From assembly GCF_001536285.1 (NCBI RefSeq), contig NZ_FAOZ01000002.1:1-64000 (forward strand): a stretch of DNA of 64,000 nucleotides, given 5' to 3'. Of this stretch, positions 9,450 through 17,832 are shown piece by piece. The notes beneath the pieces were generated by a model. That model saw only the letters and a program-made list of their open reading frames with translations. It was not told the origin of the DNA and searched no databases. Position 1 is the first letter of the stretch; every line of letters starts with the position of its first letter. The DNA comes from Parafrankia irregularis. GTDB lineage: Bacteria > Actinomycetota > Actinomycetes > Frankiales > Frankiaceae. A program made the translations under genes and the position numbers.

Positions 9450-11371
9450 CGGCGACCCTGCCCCGCGGCGGCAACGTGCTGCTGGCGAAGGAGGCACCCG
9501 GGATCGAGCGTGTCCGTGTCGTGACCTCCTGGAACGGTGCCGCACCCGAACCCGGGGCCCGGGCTGGGACCAGGGGAGGAACCGGGGCTGGTGTCGGGAG
9601 CGATGCTCAGGCCGGCGGCGATGCTCGGGTTGGTGGCGGTGCTCGGGTTGGTGGCGGTGCTCAGGCCGGTGGCGGTGCTCAGGCTGGCGGCGGGCCTCGC
9701 GCGGGGCTCGAGGTCGACGGCGTTCTCGTCCTGGTGGATGACGCGGAGCCCACACCGCTGCTGCTTCTCACCAGCCAGGTGCCGAATCCCACGGAGTCGA
9801 TCGGGGTGTCGCCCCCGCCGAGGCAGCCCTCCGGCGGAGGTAGCGAGGAGGTCGTCGTCACCCTTGCCGCCGTGCCGCGAACGGTCACCAGGCTCCAGTT
9901 CGCGGCCGCGATCTATGCCGCCGTCGGGTCCGGTCGGAGCTTCCGTTCGGTGCCGCGCGGCTCGATCCGGCTCTACGACGACACCACCGGCATCGAGATC
10001 GTCAGCTACACCTTCACGGTCGAGACCGGCTACGAGACCGCGCTCGTCTTCGGCGAGTTGTACCGGCATCCGACCGGCTGGAAGTTCCGGGCGGTCGGAG
10101 AGGGCTACACGGACGGGATGGCGGGCCTGACCGGCTCCCCGAGAGATGCCGGCTCGCCGAGTGGCGTAGGCACCGCGGGTGGCGCTGGTTTGCCGGGTGA
10201 ACTGCCGGTGGCCAGGCCGGGGGAGGTGGCCTCGTTCATGAGCCGGCTCTCCCGATCCCACAGCCGACGGAAGGTCGCTGATCACTTGGAGGCGGCGAGA
10301 CGTCCGCGGGCGGCCCCAGCCCCCGCGCCGTCGCCCGTGCCCCCGCGGCCCTCCGTGCCACCGCGGCCGGCCAGACCCACACCGCCTCCGCCTGGGTCTG
10401 CGCCTGCACCGCCGTCGTCCGCACCCGCGCGGCCGCCGTCCGCGCGGGCGACGCCTGTGCCGCCTCCGCCTGCGCGAGTGATGCCTGCATCGCCGTCTGC
10501 GCAGCCGCCTGTGCCTCCCGCTTCGCCTCCGCCTGCACGGACGCTGCCCGCATCCCCGCCTGCGCAGCCGGTCACGCTCCGTCCACCGGGTGCGGCACAG
10601 GCACCCGCCGCGCGGTACCAGGGTCCTGCGGCCAGGCCGCGCCACGACGTCCCAGCCGGCGCGCACCCGTCGTCACCACGGGAGTCCACGCCGTCGCCGC
10701 TCGACCTCAGCCAGACGGACGTGGGCCCCAGGCCCGCGACCATCGAGGTGAGCGAGCGGTCATCCCGCTACCGCCAGCGCCACGAGCGCGTAAGCACGCT
10801 GGATGCGGAACATCCCGCCACCATCTGGACCGGTGAGCAACGGGGCATCAGCGGCGCCATGACCGTGTCGCTGCACTGGACACCCCTGACGACTCGGACA
10901 GGCCTGCCCCGTCCGAGCAACATCCATTTCGGGTGCTTCTGGCAGGCGTTGGACGGTGAGACCGGGGTGATCCAGCAGTACGGCGCCGGCACTGCGACCG
11001 GTACCGGGCGTGCTGGCCGCCAGGTTCTGCGGCTCGTCGGGGGCGACGAGCGCGACGAGCAGACGATCTTCGCCGATCTCGGCACGCTCGCGACCTTCAA
11101 GCGGTTCTTCGTCTATGCCTACGGCCTGCACCGTGCGCCAGAGTGGGGGCTGCTACGGCCGTCGGTGGTCGTCTCCGCACGGACCGGAGAGCAGCTCACC
11201 ATCCGGTTGGGGAATGCGCCGGAGAACGCGCGCACGTGCGTGGCGGTGTCGTTCCACGTGGTGGGGGACGACCTGGTGATCCGCCGGGAGAACGACTTCG
11301 TCGAAGGCACCCAGGCCGATGCCGCCGTGCGCTACGGCTGGCCGCGGGATTGGGATACGGACGGACGTTGA
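9446..11371 (+). CDS. TerD-like stress protein with Gly/Ala repeat insertion and Pro-rich linker
   Basis: The 641-residue product starts with TTG overlapping the previous stop. The N-terminal part reads as a TerD-type domain: LPRGGNVLLAKEAPG, VDGVLVLVDD, RSIRLYDDTTGIEIVSYTF-like strands, ALVFGELYRHPTGWKFRAVGEGY. It is interrupted at about residues 30-85 by tandem Gly/Ala/Val repeats (ARVGGG, AQAGGG). A Pro/Ala-rich linker (about 285-420) leads to a C-terminal beta-rich domain with WTPLTTRTGLPRPSNIHFGCFW that resembles the TerA/TerD fold. TerD proteins bind calcium and belong to tellurite and chemical-stress systems. The link with telA supports that reading. Confidence 0.8.
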   Translation: MTATLPRGGNVLLAKEAPGIERVRVVTSWNGAAPEPGARAGTRGGTGAGVGSDAQAGGDARVGGGARVGGGAQAGGGAQAGGGPRAGLEVDGVLVLVDDAEPTPLLLLTSQVPNPTESIGVSPPPRQPSGGGSEEVVVTLAAVPRTVTRLQFAAAIYAAVGSGRSFRSVPRGSIRLYDDTTGIEIVSYTFTVETGYETALVFGELYRHPTGWKFRAVGEGYTDGMAGLTGSPRDAGSPSGVGTAGGAGLPGELPVARPGEVASFMSRLSRSHSRRKVADHLEAARRPRAAPAPAPSPVPPRPSVPPRPARPTPPPPGSAPAPPSSAPARPPSARATPVPPPPARVMPASPSAQPPVPPASPPPARTLPASPPAQPVTLRPPGAAQAPAARYQGPAARPRHDVPAGAHPSSPRESTPSPLDLSQTDVGPRPATIEVSERSSRYRQRHERVSTLDAEHPATIWTGEQRGISGAMTVSLHWTPLTTRTGLPRPSNIHFGCFWQALDGETGVIQQYGAGTATGTGRAGRQVLRLVGGDERDEQTIFADLGTLATFKRFFVYAYGLHRAPEWGLLRPSVVVSARTGEQLTIRLGNAPENARTCVAVSFHVVGDDLVIRRENDFVEGTQADAAVRYGWPRDWDTDGR

Positions 11372-11707
11372 AACCCGGGCGGAGGACCTGTGGTCTCGCT
11401 CGGACTGTGCTCCAGATTTTCCTTTTGAACGCATCGATGTGAGGCGGGGAATCGCGCCGCGATTATATCGGCTGCAGGGGTATGTGGACGGACTACTCGG
11501 GGCGGAGTCGTTCTTCTGGTTGGTCTGAGAATCAGAGGTTGCCGGCTTGGGTGTCTGTCTGTCAAGGCGGTCCGGGTGGTGGGTGAACTCGTTGTGTCCT
11601 CCGTTCCCCGGCCCGGTCTCGCCGGCTGTTTCCCGGCCTAGTATCACCCTTGCGATCGAACGCCCGTTCGACCTCGTGGTGTGTTTTCGGACCGGAGGTG
11701 CAGTGCC
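11372..11707. other. Intergenic region between TerD-like gene and HNH gene
   Basis: These 336 bp contain no gene I can support. They hold a short palindrome (AATCGCG, 1-nt spacer, CGCGATT; 11450-11464), lower-GC sequence around 11410-11475, and the SOS box described separately. The promoter of the HNH gene is expected here. Confidence 0.7.
11656..11671. promoter_or_regulatory. LexA-binding SOS box upstream of the DUF222-HNH gene
   Basis: The sequence TCGAACGCCCGTTCGA is a perfect palindrome with 7-bp arms. It contains CGAAC-N4-GTTCG, the actinobacterial (mycobacterial) SOS box. It ends 36 bp before the ATG of the HNH gene, a normal position for a LexA operator over a promoter. In M. tuberculosis, 13E12-repeat genes of the same DUF222 family are known members of the LexA regulon, which supports function. 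Confidence 0.8.
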
Positions 11708-13021
11708 ATGACTCCCCGCACCAGCTCCACCAGCTCATCCACCTCGCCGGCTCTGGATGGCGGGCAGGAGGCGGGGGTTCCGGTTGCGCATCGGGTGTTC
11801 GAGGGCTGGTTGAACGAGCGGCTGGAGCGGCTACGGGTGGCGGTGGCGGGGATCGCCGCGGCGCAGGCGACGGCGATCCGGGTTCAGGCGGAGCTTGCCG
11901 CGGCGCGGCCACCGGAGGGGTACGACGAGCTGGATCTGTTCGATTCGGTGGTTGCGGGTGAGGTGGCGGGGGTGATGCGGGTCTCGACGGGGTCCGCGGA
12001 GTGGCATCTGCATTTCGCCGACCAGGTCGTCCGTCGTCTCCCTGTCGGGGTGGAGGCGTTGGCTGCGGGGGTGTTGGACCTGCCCCGGCTGAAATCGTTG
12101 GAGCACGCGACCGCCCCGTTGGAGGTGGGGCTGGCGGGCCGGGTGGCTGACCTTGTGTTGGGGAAGGGGCCGCGGGCGCATCGGGCTGGGTTCACGGCGG
12201 CGTGCCGCCGGGGGGTGATCAGGGTTGATCCCGACGGCGCGGCGCGGCGAAGGGAGGAGCGGCGTCGGGAACGGCGGGTGTGGGTGGAGCCGGAGGAGGA
12301 TGGGATGGCGGTGTTGGGGGCGTTGCTGCCCGCAGAGGCGGCGTTGGCGTGTCAGGGGCGGATCGAGCAGATCACCGACGCCACGATCGCGGACAGGGAC
12401 GAGGGGGATGGTCGGAGTCGGGATGAGGTCCGTGCGGACACGTTGATGGATCTGATCCTGGGCCGGTGTGGGCAGCCCGGTCCAGCGGGTGTGACAGGTG
12501 CGGACGTGCAGGTGATCGTTCCGATCGGGACGTTGCTCGGGTTGGACGGTGAGCCTGGCGAACTCGCTGGATACGGGCCGATCCCGGCGACGGTGGCGCG
12601 GGAGATCGCGTTGCGGCCGACGTCGACGTGGCGGCGGATGTTGACCGACCCGCAGGGTCATCTGGTGGAGCTGGGGGAGCGGCGGTATCCGAGTCCGGCG
12701 CAGAAACGGTATGTGCGGGCGCGGAATCCGTGTTGCATGTTCCCGCGGTGTTCCCGTCGGGCGTGGCGTTGCGATCTGGACCACACAAAGCCGTACGCCG
12801 GGGGTGGGAAGACGCTGGTGGAGAATCTGGGGCCTTTGTGCCGGCGGCATCATCGGGTGCGTCATCACGGTCGGTGGCGGGTGACCCAGCCCCGGCCCGG
12901 GGTGTTCCGGTGGACGAGTCCGACCGGTCGCCGGTACGAAGTCCGTCCGCATTCGTATCTCGACGGGGAGAGCACCACCATCGACCACGGCATGTCGGGT
13001 GAAAACGACCGGCTGAGGTGA
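11708..13021 (+). CDS. DUF222 / 13E12-repeat protein with C-terminal HNH endonuclease domain
   Basis: The ATG at 11708 follows a GGAGGTG ribosome binding site and gives 437 residues. The N-terminal DUF222 region contains LRRLKSLEHAT-type helices and an RREERRRERRVWVEPEEDGMAVLGALLP segment. The C-terminal HNH domain has CCMFPRC (zinc Cys), CDLDHTKPYAGGGKT at about residue 355, and NLGPLCRRHHRVRHHGRW. This family is present in many copies in actinobacteria and is thought to nick or cut DNA. A perfect SOS box upstream indicates DNA-damage induction. Confidence 0.92.
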   Translation: MTPRTSSTSSSTSPALDGGQEAGVPVAHRVFEGWLNERLERLRVAVAGIAAAQATAIRVQAELAAARPPEGYDELDLFDSVVAGEVAGVMRVSTGSAEWHLHFADQVVRRLPVGVEALAAGVLDLPRLKSLEHATAPLEVGLAGRVADLVLGKGPRAHRAGFTAACRRGVIRVDPDGAARRREERRRERRVWVEPEEDGMAVLGALLPAEAALACQGRIEQITDATIADRDEGDGRSRDEVRADTLMDLILGRCGQPGPAGVTGADVQVIVPIGTLLGLDGEPGELAGYGPIPATVAREIALRPTSTWRRMLTDPQGHLVELGERRYPSPAQKRYVRARNPCCMFPRCSRRAWRCDLDHTKPYAGGGKTLVENLGPLCRRHHRVRHHGRWRVTQPRPGVFRWTSPTGRRYEVRPHSYLDGESTTIDHGMSGENDRLR

Positions 13022-13263
13022 GTAATCGAGCCCCGGCCGAGGCGGCCGGTCGGCGACAGGACGTCAACTACGGGATTACGAGGTCGTTTATGAACGGCGT
13101 CAGCGTGGTCGGTGTGCAGAGCTTCGGCTCAACGGTCTGCCCGCTCGTCACAGGTTACTACGATGCGCTGGCCTCAGTATATGGGCAGGATGAATTTCCG
13201 TCGCGATGGAATCACCGCCAGCGGTTTCTGATGCACCTGTCGATAAAGATGCGCATCGATACG
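13022..13263. other. Convergent intergenic region, no supported gene
   Basis: These 242 bp separate the HNH gene from the convergent thioesterase gene. The frame from an ATG at 13090 is open but codon use is not typical of its neighbours, and it runs antisense into the thioesterase and reductase genes. I see no clear terminator hairpin. Confidence 0.5.
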
Positions 13264-13746
13264 TCAGGCGCCAGAACCGGCCGGCACCTGGGCGGAGGCG
13301 GGGAAGGACATGGACGCCAGGACGCCGCGGACGCGCTCGGGTACCGGGGCGGGGCCGTTCTCCGACCGGTGCACGATGACGGTGTCGCACAGCGCCAGGC
13401 AGGTCTCGCCCTCGAACAGCCCGCACACCTGCAGGATCGAGGTGTTGCCGAGCCGGCCGATCCCGACCCCGACCTCGTAGGTACCGGGGTAGGCGACCTC
13501 TCCCAGGTAGTCGATCTCCACTCGGGCCGCGACCACCGGGAGAGGACGCCGCTCGTGGGGCAGGCCGCCGTGGTTCGCGCCGAGCAGGGCCCGATTCATC
13601 GCGATGCGGGCCTCCTCGAACAGCGCCGCAATGGCCACGTTGTTCACGTGGCCGAGGCTGTCCATGTCGCCGAAACGCGGCTGCATGGTGAGGGCGAACG
13701 GGTAGTTCGCCAGCCGGATCCGCGCCGGGTCGTACTTCGCTCCCAT
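13264..13746 (-). CDS. Acyl-CoA thioesterase, hotdog fold (4HBT family)
   Basis: This 160-residue protein has the 4-hydroxybenzoyl-CoA thioesterase-like motif FGDMDSLGHVNNVA at residues 25-38, with the catalytic Asp and the conserved HVNN. It is followed by FEEARIAMNRALLG, the RVEIDYLGEV strand and a late LCDTVIVHRS strand. It would hydrolyse an acyl thioester in the cytoplasm. It is the last gene of the LuxE-LuxC run (69 bp after the reductase gene), which suggests it releases or recycles the same acyl group. Confidence 0.88.
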   Translation of the reverse strand: MGAKYDPARIRLANYPFALTMQPRFGDMDSLGHVNNVAIAALFEEARIAMNRALLGANHGGLPHERRPLPVVAARVEIDYLGEVAYPGTYEVGVGIGRLGNTSILQVCGLFEGETCLALCDTVIVHRSENGPAPVPERVRGVLASMSFPASAQVPAGSGA

Positions 13747-13815
13747 AGCTCCCCTTCTATCGCGTCCCGCGGCGCCGGGGCGATCAGCGTGGCGTGGGTC
13801 TCGTTCCGGTCTCGA

Positions 13816-15201
13816 TCAGCTTCGGATGAACGCCTTGTTCTCCATCAGGAAGTCGGCGAGGTACCCGTCGTGCGGGACGCCCGCGGCCATCCAGACGGTG
13901 GGTTGGTCGCCCAGGTAGACGTTCCGGATGGTCGGCTCGTTCAGCAGTTGGTCGATCAGCCGGCCGTCCCGGGTCATGACGGTGAGCACCAGCGAGTCCC
14001 GCAGCGGGGTGATGCCGGCGTCGGGGGTCCAGGGAGCGATCCAGACGCAGGGGAACGACAGCTCGATCCCCGCCTGCGCGGCGGTCGGCGAGTCCAGCTC
14101 GTGGACGGCGGGCCGCAGCACCGCGCTGCCGTCCCCGAGCTCGTCGACGATGCCGTCGCCACCGAGCCAGGCGCGGGTGCCGGCGGCCTTGCGGGCCAGG
14201 TACTCCTCGAGGACCCGGGCGCTCGCCAGTGGCTGGACCGGAAGGGCGGCGCAGTCCTCCTCGGGGGGCAGGCTCGGCAGTCGGGCCAGCCGGTCGGCGA
14301 CGGCCTCGGCCAGTGGCGCCGGGTCGCCCTCCACGAACACCGCGGTCGCGTTGACGCAGCCGGTGCCCCCGCCGCGGGCCACCGAGTCGACGATGACGTC
14401 CAGGTGATCACGCCAGTCGGCGTCGGCGGTGATGAGGATCTTCGACCGTCCCGGCCCCTGAATGAGAACGGTCGGGTCGGCGCCGAACCTGCTCACCACG
14501 TCGTCGCCGCCGTAGACCATCCCGAGGTCGGCGGCCTGCAGGATGGCGTCGGCGCCGCCGTGGTCAGTGGGCAGCAGCGCCACCTGGTCGTTGGGCGCGC
14601 CCGCGAGGCGCAGCGCGGTGATGAGCCGGTGCGGGGTGAACGGGTCACGGCGCGAGGGGCGGACGGCGATCCGGTACCCCAACGTGAGCGCCTCCGGCCA
14701 CAGGGCATGCGTGCCCGGATGGTTTCCCGCGGCGTGGACCGCGAACACCTCGCCGCGGCGGGCCCAGACCGCCCGCCCACGCCAGGTGGACGGATCCCGC
14801 CAGTCGCTGGCCGTTCCCACCGGGCAGGCCCGGGCCACGGTGTCGGCGGCCTTCGTGATCCATTCGGCGGTGGAGCTCGTCGCCCCCCGCACGGTCGAGA
14901 TCGGCAGCCCGCCGACGCGGCTGACCAGCCGCTGGTACTCCCCGACGGCCAGCCCGCCGATGGTCGTGCTCGCGAAGAGCTTCGCCCCGTCGGCGAGGAT
15001 CTCCGTCCAGGCGTCGACGGGCAGGGCGTCGGCGGCGTGCAGCTGGCTGACCGTGCGGTGGACGTACAGCGGGGGCACGAGACTGAGCTGGGCGACCTGT
15101 GCGCCGGCGACATCCATGATCGCTTGTTGGTTCCTGGTCCGATATTCGCCGGCCGGGCCGAGAGCGGCAAGTTCGACCGGGGACGTGACCGCGGACGTCA
15201 T
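13816..15201 (-). CDS. LuxC-like acyl reductase (aldehyde dehydrogenase superfamily)
   Basis: The 461-residue protein has the ALDH-fold layout of LuxC acyl-CoA/acyl-enzyme reductases, with GGGTGCVNATA placing the catalytic Cys at residue 282. Other features are EVFAVHAAGNHPGTHALWPEAL and the C-terminal RNVYLGDQPTVWMAAG. LuxC takes an acyl group from a thioester and reduces it to the aldehyde with NADPH. The ATG overlaps the LuxE-like stop by one base, so the pair is co-translated. GriC/GriD of Streptomyces griseus, an aryl carboxylate reductase, is a precedent for such a pair outside bioluminescence. The substrate here is unknown. Confidence 0.87.
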   Translation of the reverse strand: MTSAVTSPVELAALGPAGEYRTRNQQAIMDVAGAQVAQLSLVPPLYVHRTVSQLHAADALPVDAWTEILADGAKLFASTTIGGLAVGEYQRLVSRVGGLPISTVRGATSSTAEWITKAADTVARACPVGTASDWRDPSTWRGRAVWARRGEVFAVHAAGNHPGTHALWPEALTLGYRIAVRPSRRDPFTPHRLITALRLAGAPNDQVALLPTDHGGADAILQAADLGMVYGGDDVVSRFGADPTVLIQGPGRSKILITADADWRDHLDVIVDSVARGGGTGCVNATAVFVEGDPAPLAEAVADRLARLPSLPPEEDCAALPVQPLASARVLEEYLARKAAGTRAWLGGDGIVDELGDGSAVLRPAVHELDSPTAAQAGIELSFPCVWIAPWTPDAGITPLRDSLVLTVMTRDGRLIDQLLNEPTIRNVYLGDQPTVWMAAGVPHDGYLADFLMENKAFIRS

Positions 15202-16301
15202 CAGTACACCCCCTCGATGACGGCTTCGTTCTCGAAGGTCGCGACCGGGGCGACATCGGCGACAGCGTCACCGACGGTGCCGTCGAGCGCCTTGATCCGG
15301 GTCGCCATGTCCCGCTCGAGGTTGTTCGGCAGCAGGAAGCCCTTGCTGACATGGCTGGCCAGGATCTGGCCTCGCTCCCCATAGCCGACGCGCTCGAGGG
15401 TGTCCGGGTTGACGACCTCGAAGGTGAGGTACGGCGAGTACGGGTCGAAGATGCAGGGCGCCTCCACCGGCAGGTTCGGCCGCTCGGCGGCGGAGCCCAG
15501 GTACATGGTGCTCCCGTACTGGCCCAGGAAGATCGTCTCGGGGAACACCTCGGTGCGGAACAGCGCCAGCGTGTCGGCGTCCATGTGCGCGCCGCCCCAC
15601 ATGATGGCGCGCACCTTCTCGTTCACCAGGTCGACCAGGTCCCGGTGCCGGGACAGGCGTTCGAGCAGCGGCGGGGTGATGTTGAGAGCGCCGACGTTCT
15701 GCCGGCGCAGGATGTCAGCGGCCTGGTCGATGATGTGCTCGGCGTAGGCGTCGGCGTCGCTGAGGCGCCGCTGGGCGATGAGCTTCTTCACCCAGCGCGG
15801 GTCGAGGTCGATGGTGAACACGTACGAGCCGTGCCGCTCGGTGACCAGCCGGAAGAGCGCGCCGATGATGTGCGGCCCGGAAGGGAGGACACCCAGCCAG
15901 TTCAGCCCACGCGGGATGCCGTGCTGGTCGAGGATGTCCTCGTGGAGGCGCAGCAGGCGGTCCTCCCACTCCCGCATGAGGACCACTCGTTTGGGCGCGC
16001 CGGTGGTGCCGCCGCTCTCGAAGAACCCGGCGACGTCCGGCCGGTCGCCGTACCCCCGCGCAATGAGATCCTCCGCGTGGGCGTCCCGCAGGTCGGGCAG
16101 GACGTTCGGGAAACGTCGGAGATCATGATGGGACCGGATCTCGGCCCGTGGGTCGAACCCGAGGGACTCCGCTCGCCGCAGCCAGAACGGTGAGCCCGTC
16201 GCAGGGTTGAAATGCCATTCCATCGCCGCCCGGATGAACTCCTCCGGGTCGGGCACGACATCAAACGGCAGATCGAGAACCTTGTCGGCCAGGAGTGGCA
16301 T
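15201..16301 (-). CDS. LuxE-like acyl-protein synthetase / AMP-forming carboxylate-activating enzyme
   Basis: The ATG at 16301, after GGGAGG, gives 366 residues. The ATP loop of ANL-type enzymes is ESGGTTGAPK at 95-104. Later motifs are IMWGGAHMDADT, FLGQYGSTMYLG, a long PYLTFEVVNPDT segment and GERGQILASHVSKG. At this length it resembles LuxE and GriD rather than a full CoA ligase with a C-terminal lid. It would adenylate a carboxylic acid and pass it to the adjacent LuxC-like reductase. An in-frame upstream extension to 16448 has no homology and weak signals. Confidence 0.87.
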   Translation of the reverse strand: MPLLADKVLDLPFDVVPDPEEFIRAAMEWHFNPATGSPFWLRRAESLGFDPRAEIRSHHDLRRFPNVLPDLRDAHAEDLIARGYGDRPDVAGFFESGGTTGAPKRVVLMREWEDRLLRLHEDILDQHGIPRGLNWLGVLPSGPHIIGALFRLVTERHGSYVFTIDLDPRWVKKLIAQRRLSDADAYAEHIIDQAADILRRQNVGALNITPPLLERLSRHRDLVDLVNEKVRAIMWGGAHMDADTLALFRTEVFPETIFLGQYGSTMYLGSAAERPNLPVEAPCIFDPYSPYLTFEVVNPDTLERVGYGERGQILASHVSKGFLLPNNLERDMATRIKALDGTVGDAVADVAPVATFENEAVIEGVY

Positions 16302-16478
16302 GGGACCTCCCTCGAAGCAGACGACGACGCGGCCGCACGGGAGGAAGGTCGGACCACCTGTCCCCTCACATCCCGCGATGTTGTGGTTCTTCCCCGCAAG
16401 GTAAGACCGACACGGCCGTGTCGCCGCCCGCGGCCTGCCGGCCGTCACCGCTGCCGCTGCTGCTACTTGCGCCTGGGC

Positions 16479-17198
16479 TTAGGGAACCGGGTCGGCGGTG
16501 CCCGGAACGACCCCCGGACGGCAGCCGCGCAGCCGGCGTGCGGTCAGGGCGGCTCCGTCGGCCAGCCCGTGGCGGGTTATCGCCATGGCGGCGAAGGCAC
16601 TGCAGGTGGGCGTGTAGCGGCACCGCGCCCGCATCCGCGGCGACCCGAACCGCTGGTACAGGTGAATGGCCCCGAGCGCACCGCGGACGGACGCCGACCG
16701 CGCGACGGATCCACCGGTGTGTCCGGCGTGACTGGCGTGTCCGGCGTGGCTGGAGTGTCGTCCGGTGTGGTTGGTGCCCGCGGTGTGGCCGAGGCGAAGG
16801 CGGGCACCGGCGGCTGCCAGCGTCGACAGCACGGTGAACCAGGTCGACAGGGCGAGAAAGGCGGGAAATCCGTCGCAACCGTCGCAGGCGTCACAACCGT
16901 CACATGCGTCGAGAGCGTCGCATCCGTCGTCGGCATCGGCCGAGGAGCGCCGCCGCCCACGGCGCCGCTCGCGCCGCCGAGCACGCCATCGCGCAAGCCG
17001 TTGCCTGAGCCGTCGTCCGCGCCCGCGCCGCTGCTCGTCCGGTCCGGGGCCGCCGTCGGCCGAGTCCTCGATCGCGGGGAACACCTCCACGGCCGTGGGT
17101 CCGGTGGCCGTGCGGACCGCGGCCGGCCGGTCCGCGGTCGTGCGCCGCGTGGGTGTCGGTGCGGACCGCTGGTCTCGGCACGGTGTCTGGACCTGCAT
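16479..17198 (-). CDS. yidD: Membrane protein insertion efficiency factor YidD with long Arg- and Cys/Asp-rich N-terminal extension
   Basis: The last 65 residues match YidD: GAIHLYQRFGSPRMRARCRYTPTCSAFA, an ITRHGL segment, then RLRGCRPGVVPGTADPVP with the three conserved Cys. YidD helps YidC-dependent insertion of inner-membrane proteins. The other roughly 170 residues are unusual for the family, which is normally 70-110 residues: an Arg-rich stretch (about 57-84), then an acidic repeat with CDALDACDGCDACDGCDGF at about 93-111, then a hydrophobic helix and His/Gly/Thr-rich sequence. The start is uncertain and a shorter form is possible. It is not in the usual rpmH-rnpA-yidD-yidC cluster. Confidence 0.82.
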   Translation of the reverse strand: MQVQTPCRDQRSAPTPTRRTTADRPAAVRTATGPTAVEVFPAIEDSADGGPGPDEQRRGRGRRLRQRLARWRARRRERRRGRRRSSADADDGCDALDACDGCDACDGCDGFPAFLALSTWFTVLSTLAAAGARLRLGHTAGTNHTGRHSSHAGHASHAGHTGGSVARSASVRGALGAIHLYQRFGSPRMRARCRYTPTCSAFAAMAITRHGLADGAALTARRLRGCRPGVVPGTADPVP

Positions 17199-17420
17199 GT
17201 GCGGGCGCCTCCGGCTCGCCTGTGCCGCAGGCGACGCGGCGCAGCTGACCGTATCGCCGCCGGTGGCTCCTACGCAGGCGGTTCCGGTGGCAGGTTCCGC
17301 CGGCGGGTGGGCGGTCAGGCGGGCGGTCGGGGGACGGCGGTCGGAGAACGAGCGAGGCGCGGTTGGGGAACGAGCGGTTGGCCCGGTCGGCGGGTGGGCT
17401 GCCGCCGACCGGGCCCAGGA

Positions 17421-17648
17421 TTACCCGCGCCCGCAGACCCAGACGGATCGCGGGGGCACCCAGCGCCGTTCTCCGGCCGCCCAGACCCAGTGGCCGCTCA
17501 CATGACGCCAGTAGCATCCAGCGGCGGTGGGCACGCGGTCAGGTGGCGGTGACGCCGGCGCGGCCAGGGCGGGCGCCGCGGAAAGAGTCGAACCGAGTGC
17601 GGCAGCGGCGATCAGCAGTGGGAATCGGGTGCTCTTCCGGTACGCCAT
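17421..17648 (-). CDS. Small secreted protein, function unknown
   Basis: The ATG at 17648 follows a GGGGGAG ribosome binding site and encodes 75 residues. A classical signal peptide (RKSTRFPLLIAAAALGSTL, then SAAPALA) is followed by a mature part of about 45 residues with two Cys and many Trp (CYWRHVSGHWVWAAGERRW, VWVCGRG). The two Cys may form a disulfide. I do not recognise the family. Confidence 0.7.
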   Translation of the reverse strand: MAYRKSTRFPLLIAAAALGSTLSAAPALAAPASPPPDRVPTAAGCYWRHVSGHWVWAAGERRWVPPRSVWVCGRG

Positions 17649-17832
17649 CTCTGCTCCCCCCGGCGCATGAAACGCCATGTCATCGAGGAAGTTCCGGCCG
17701 GACTGAGCCTTTTCCATCTCACGGCCCACAGCCAGGGATGCCGCGAGTCCGCGTTGACGACGGAAAAGGTTCATTGCAGCTCGGGCATACCCCGGACCAA
17801 CGGGAATCAGTCGCCGCCGGCCGTGCGCGGAT

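Noticed and set aside
13090-13263. Possible small gene beginning at an ATG at 13090.
   Set aside because: It has no ribosome binding site or recognisable sequence, atypical codon use, and would run antisense into the thioesterase gene.
13018-15384. Very long open frame on the plus strand (about 788 codons).
   Set aside because: It runs antisense through the thioesterase and LuxC-like genes, which have clear motifs; the frame is open only because of high GC.
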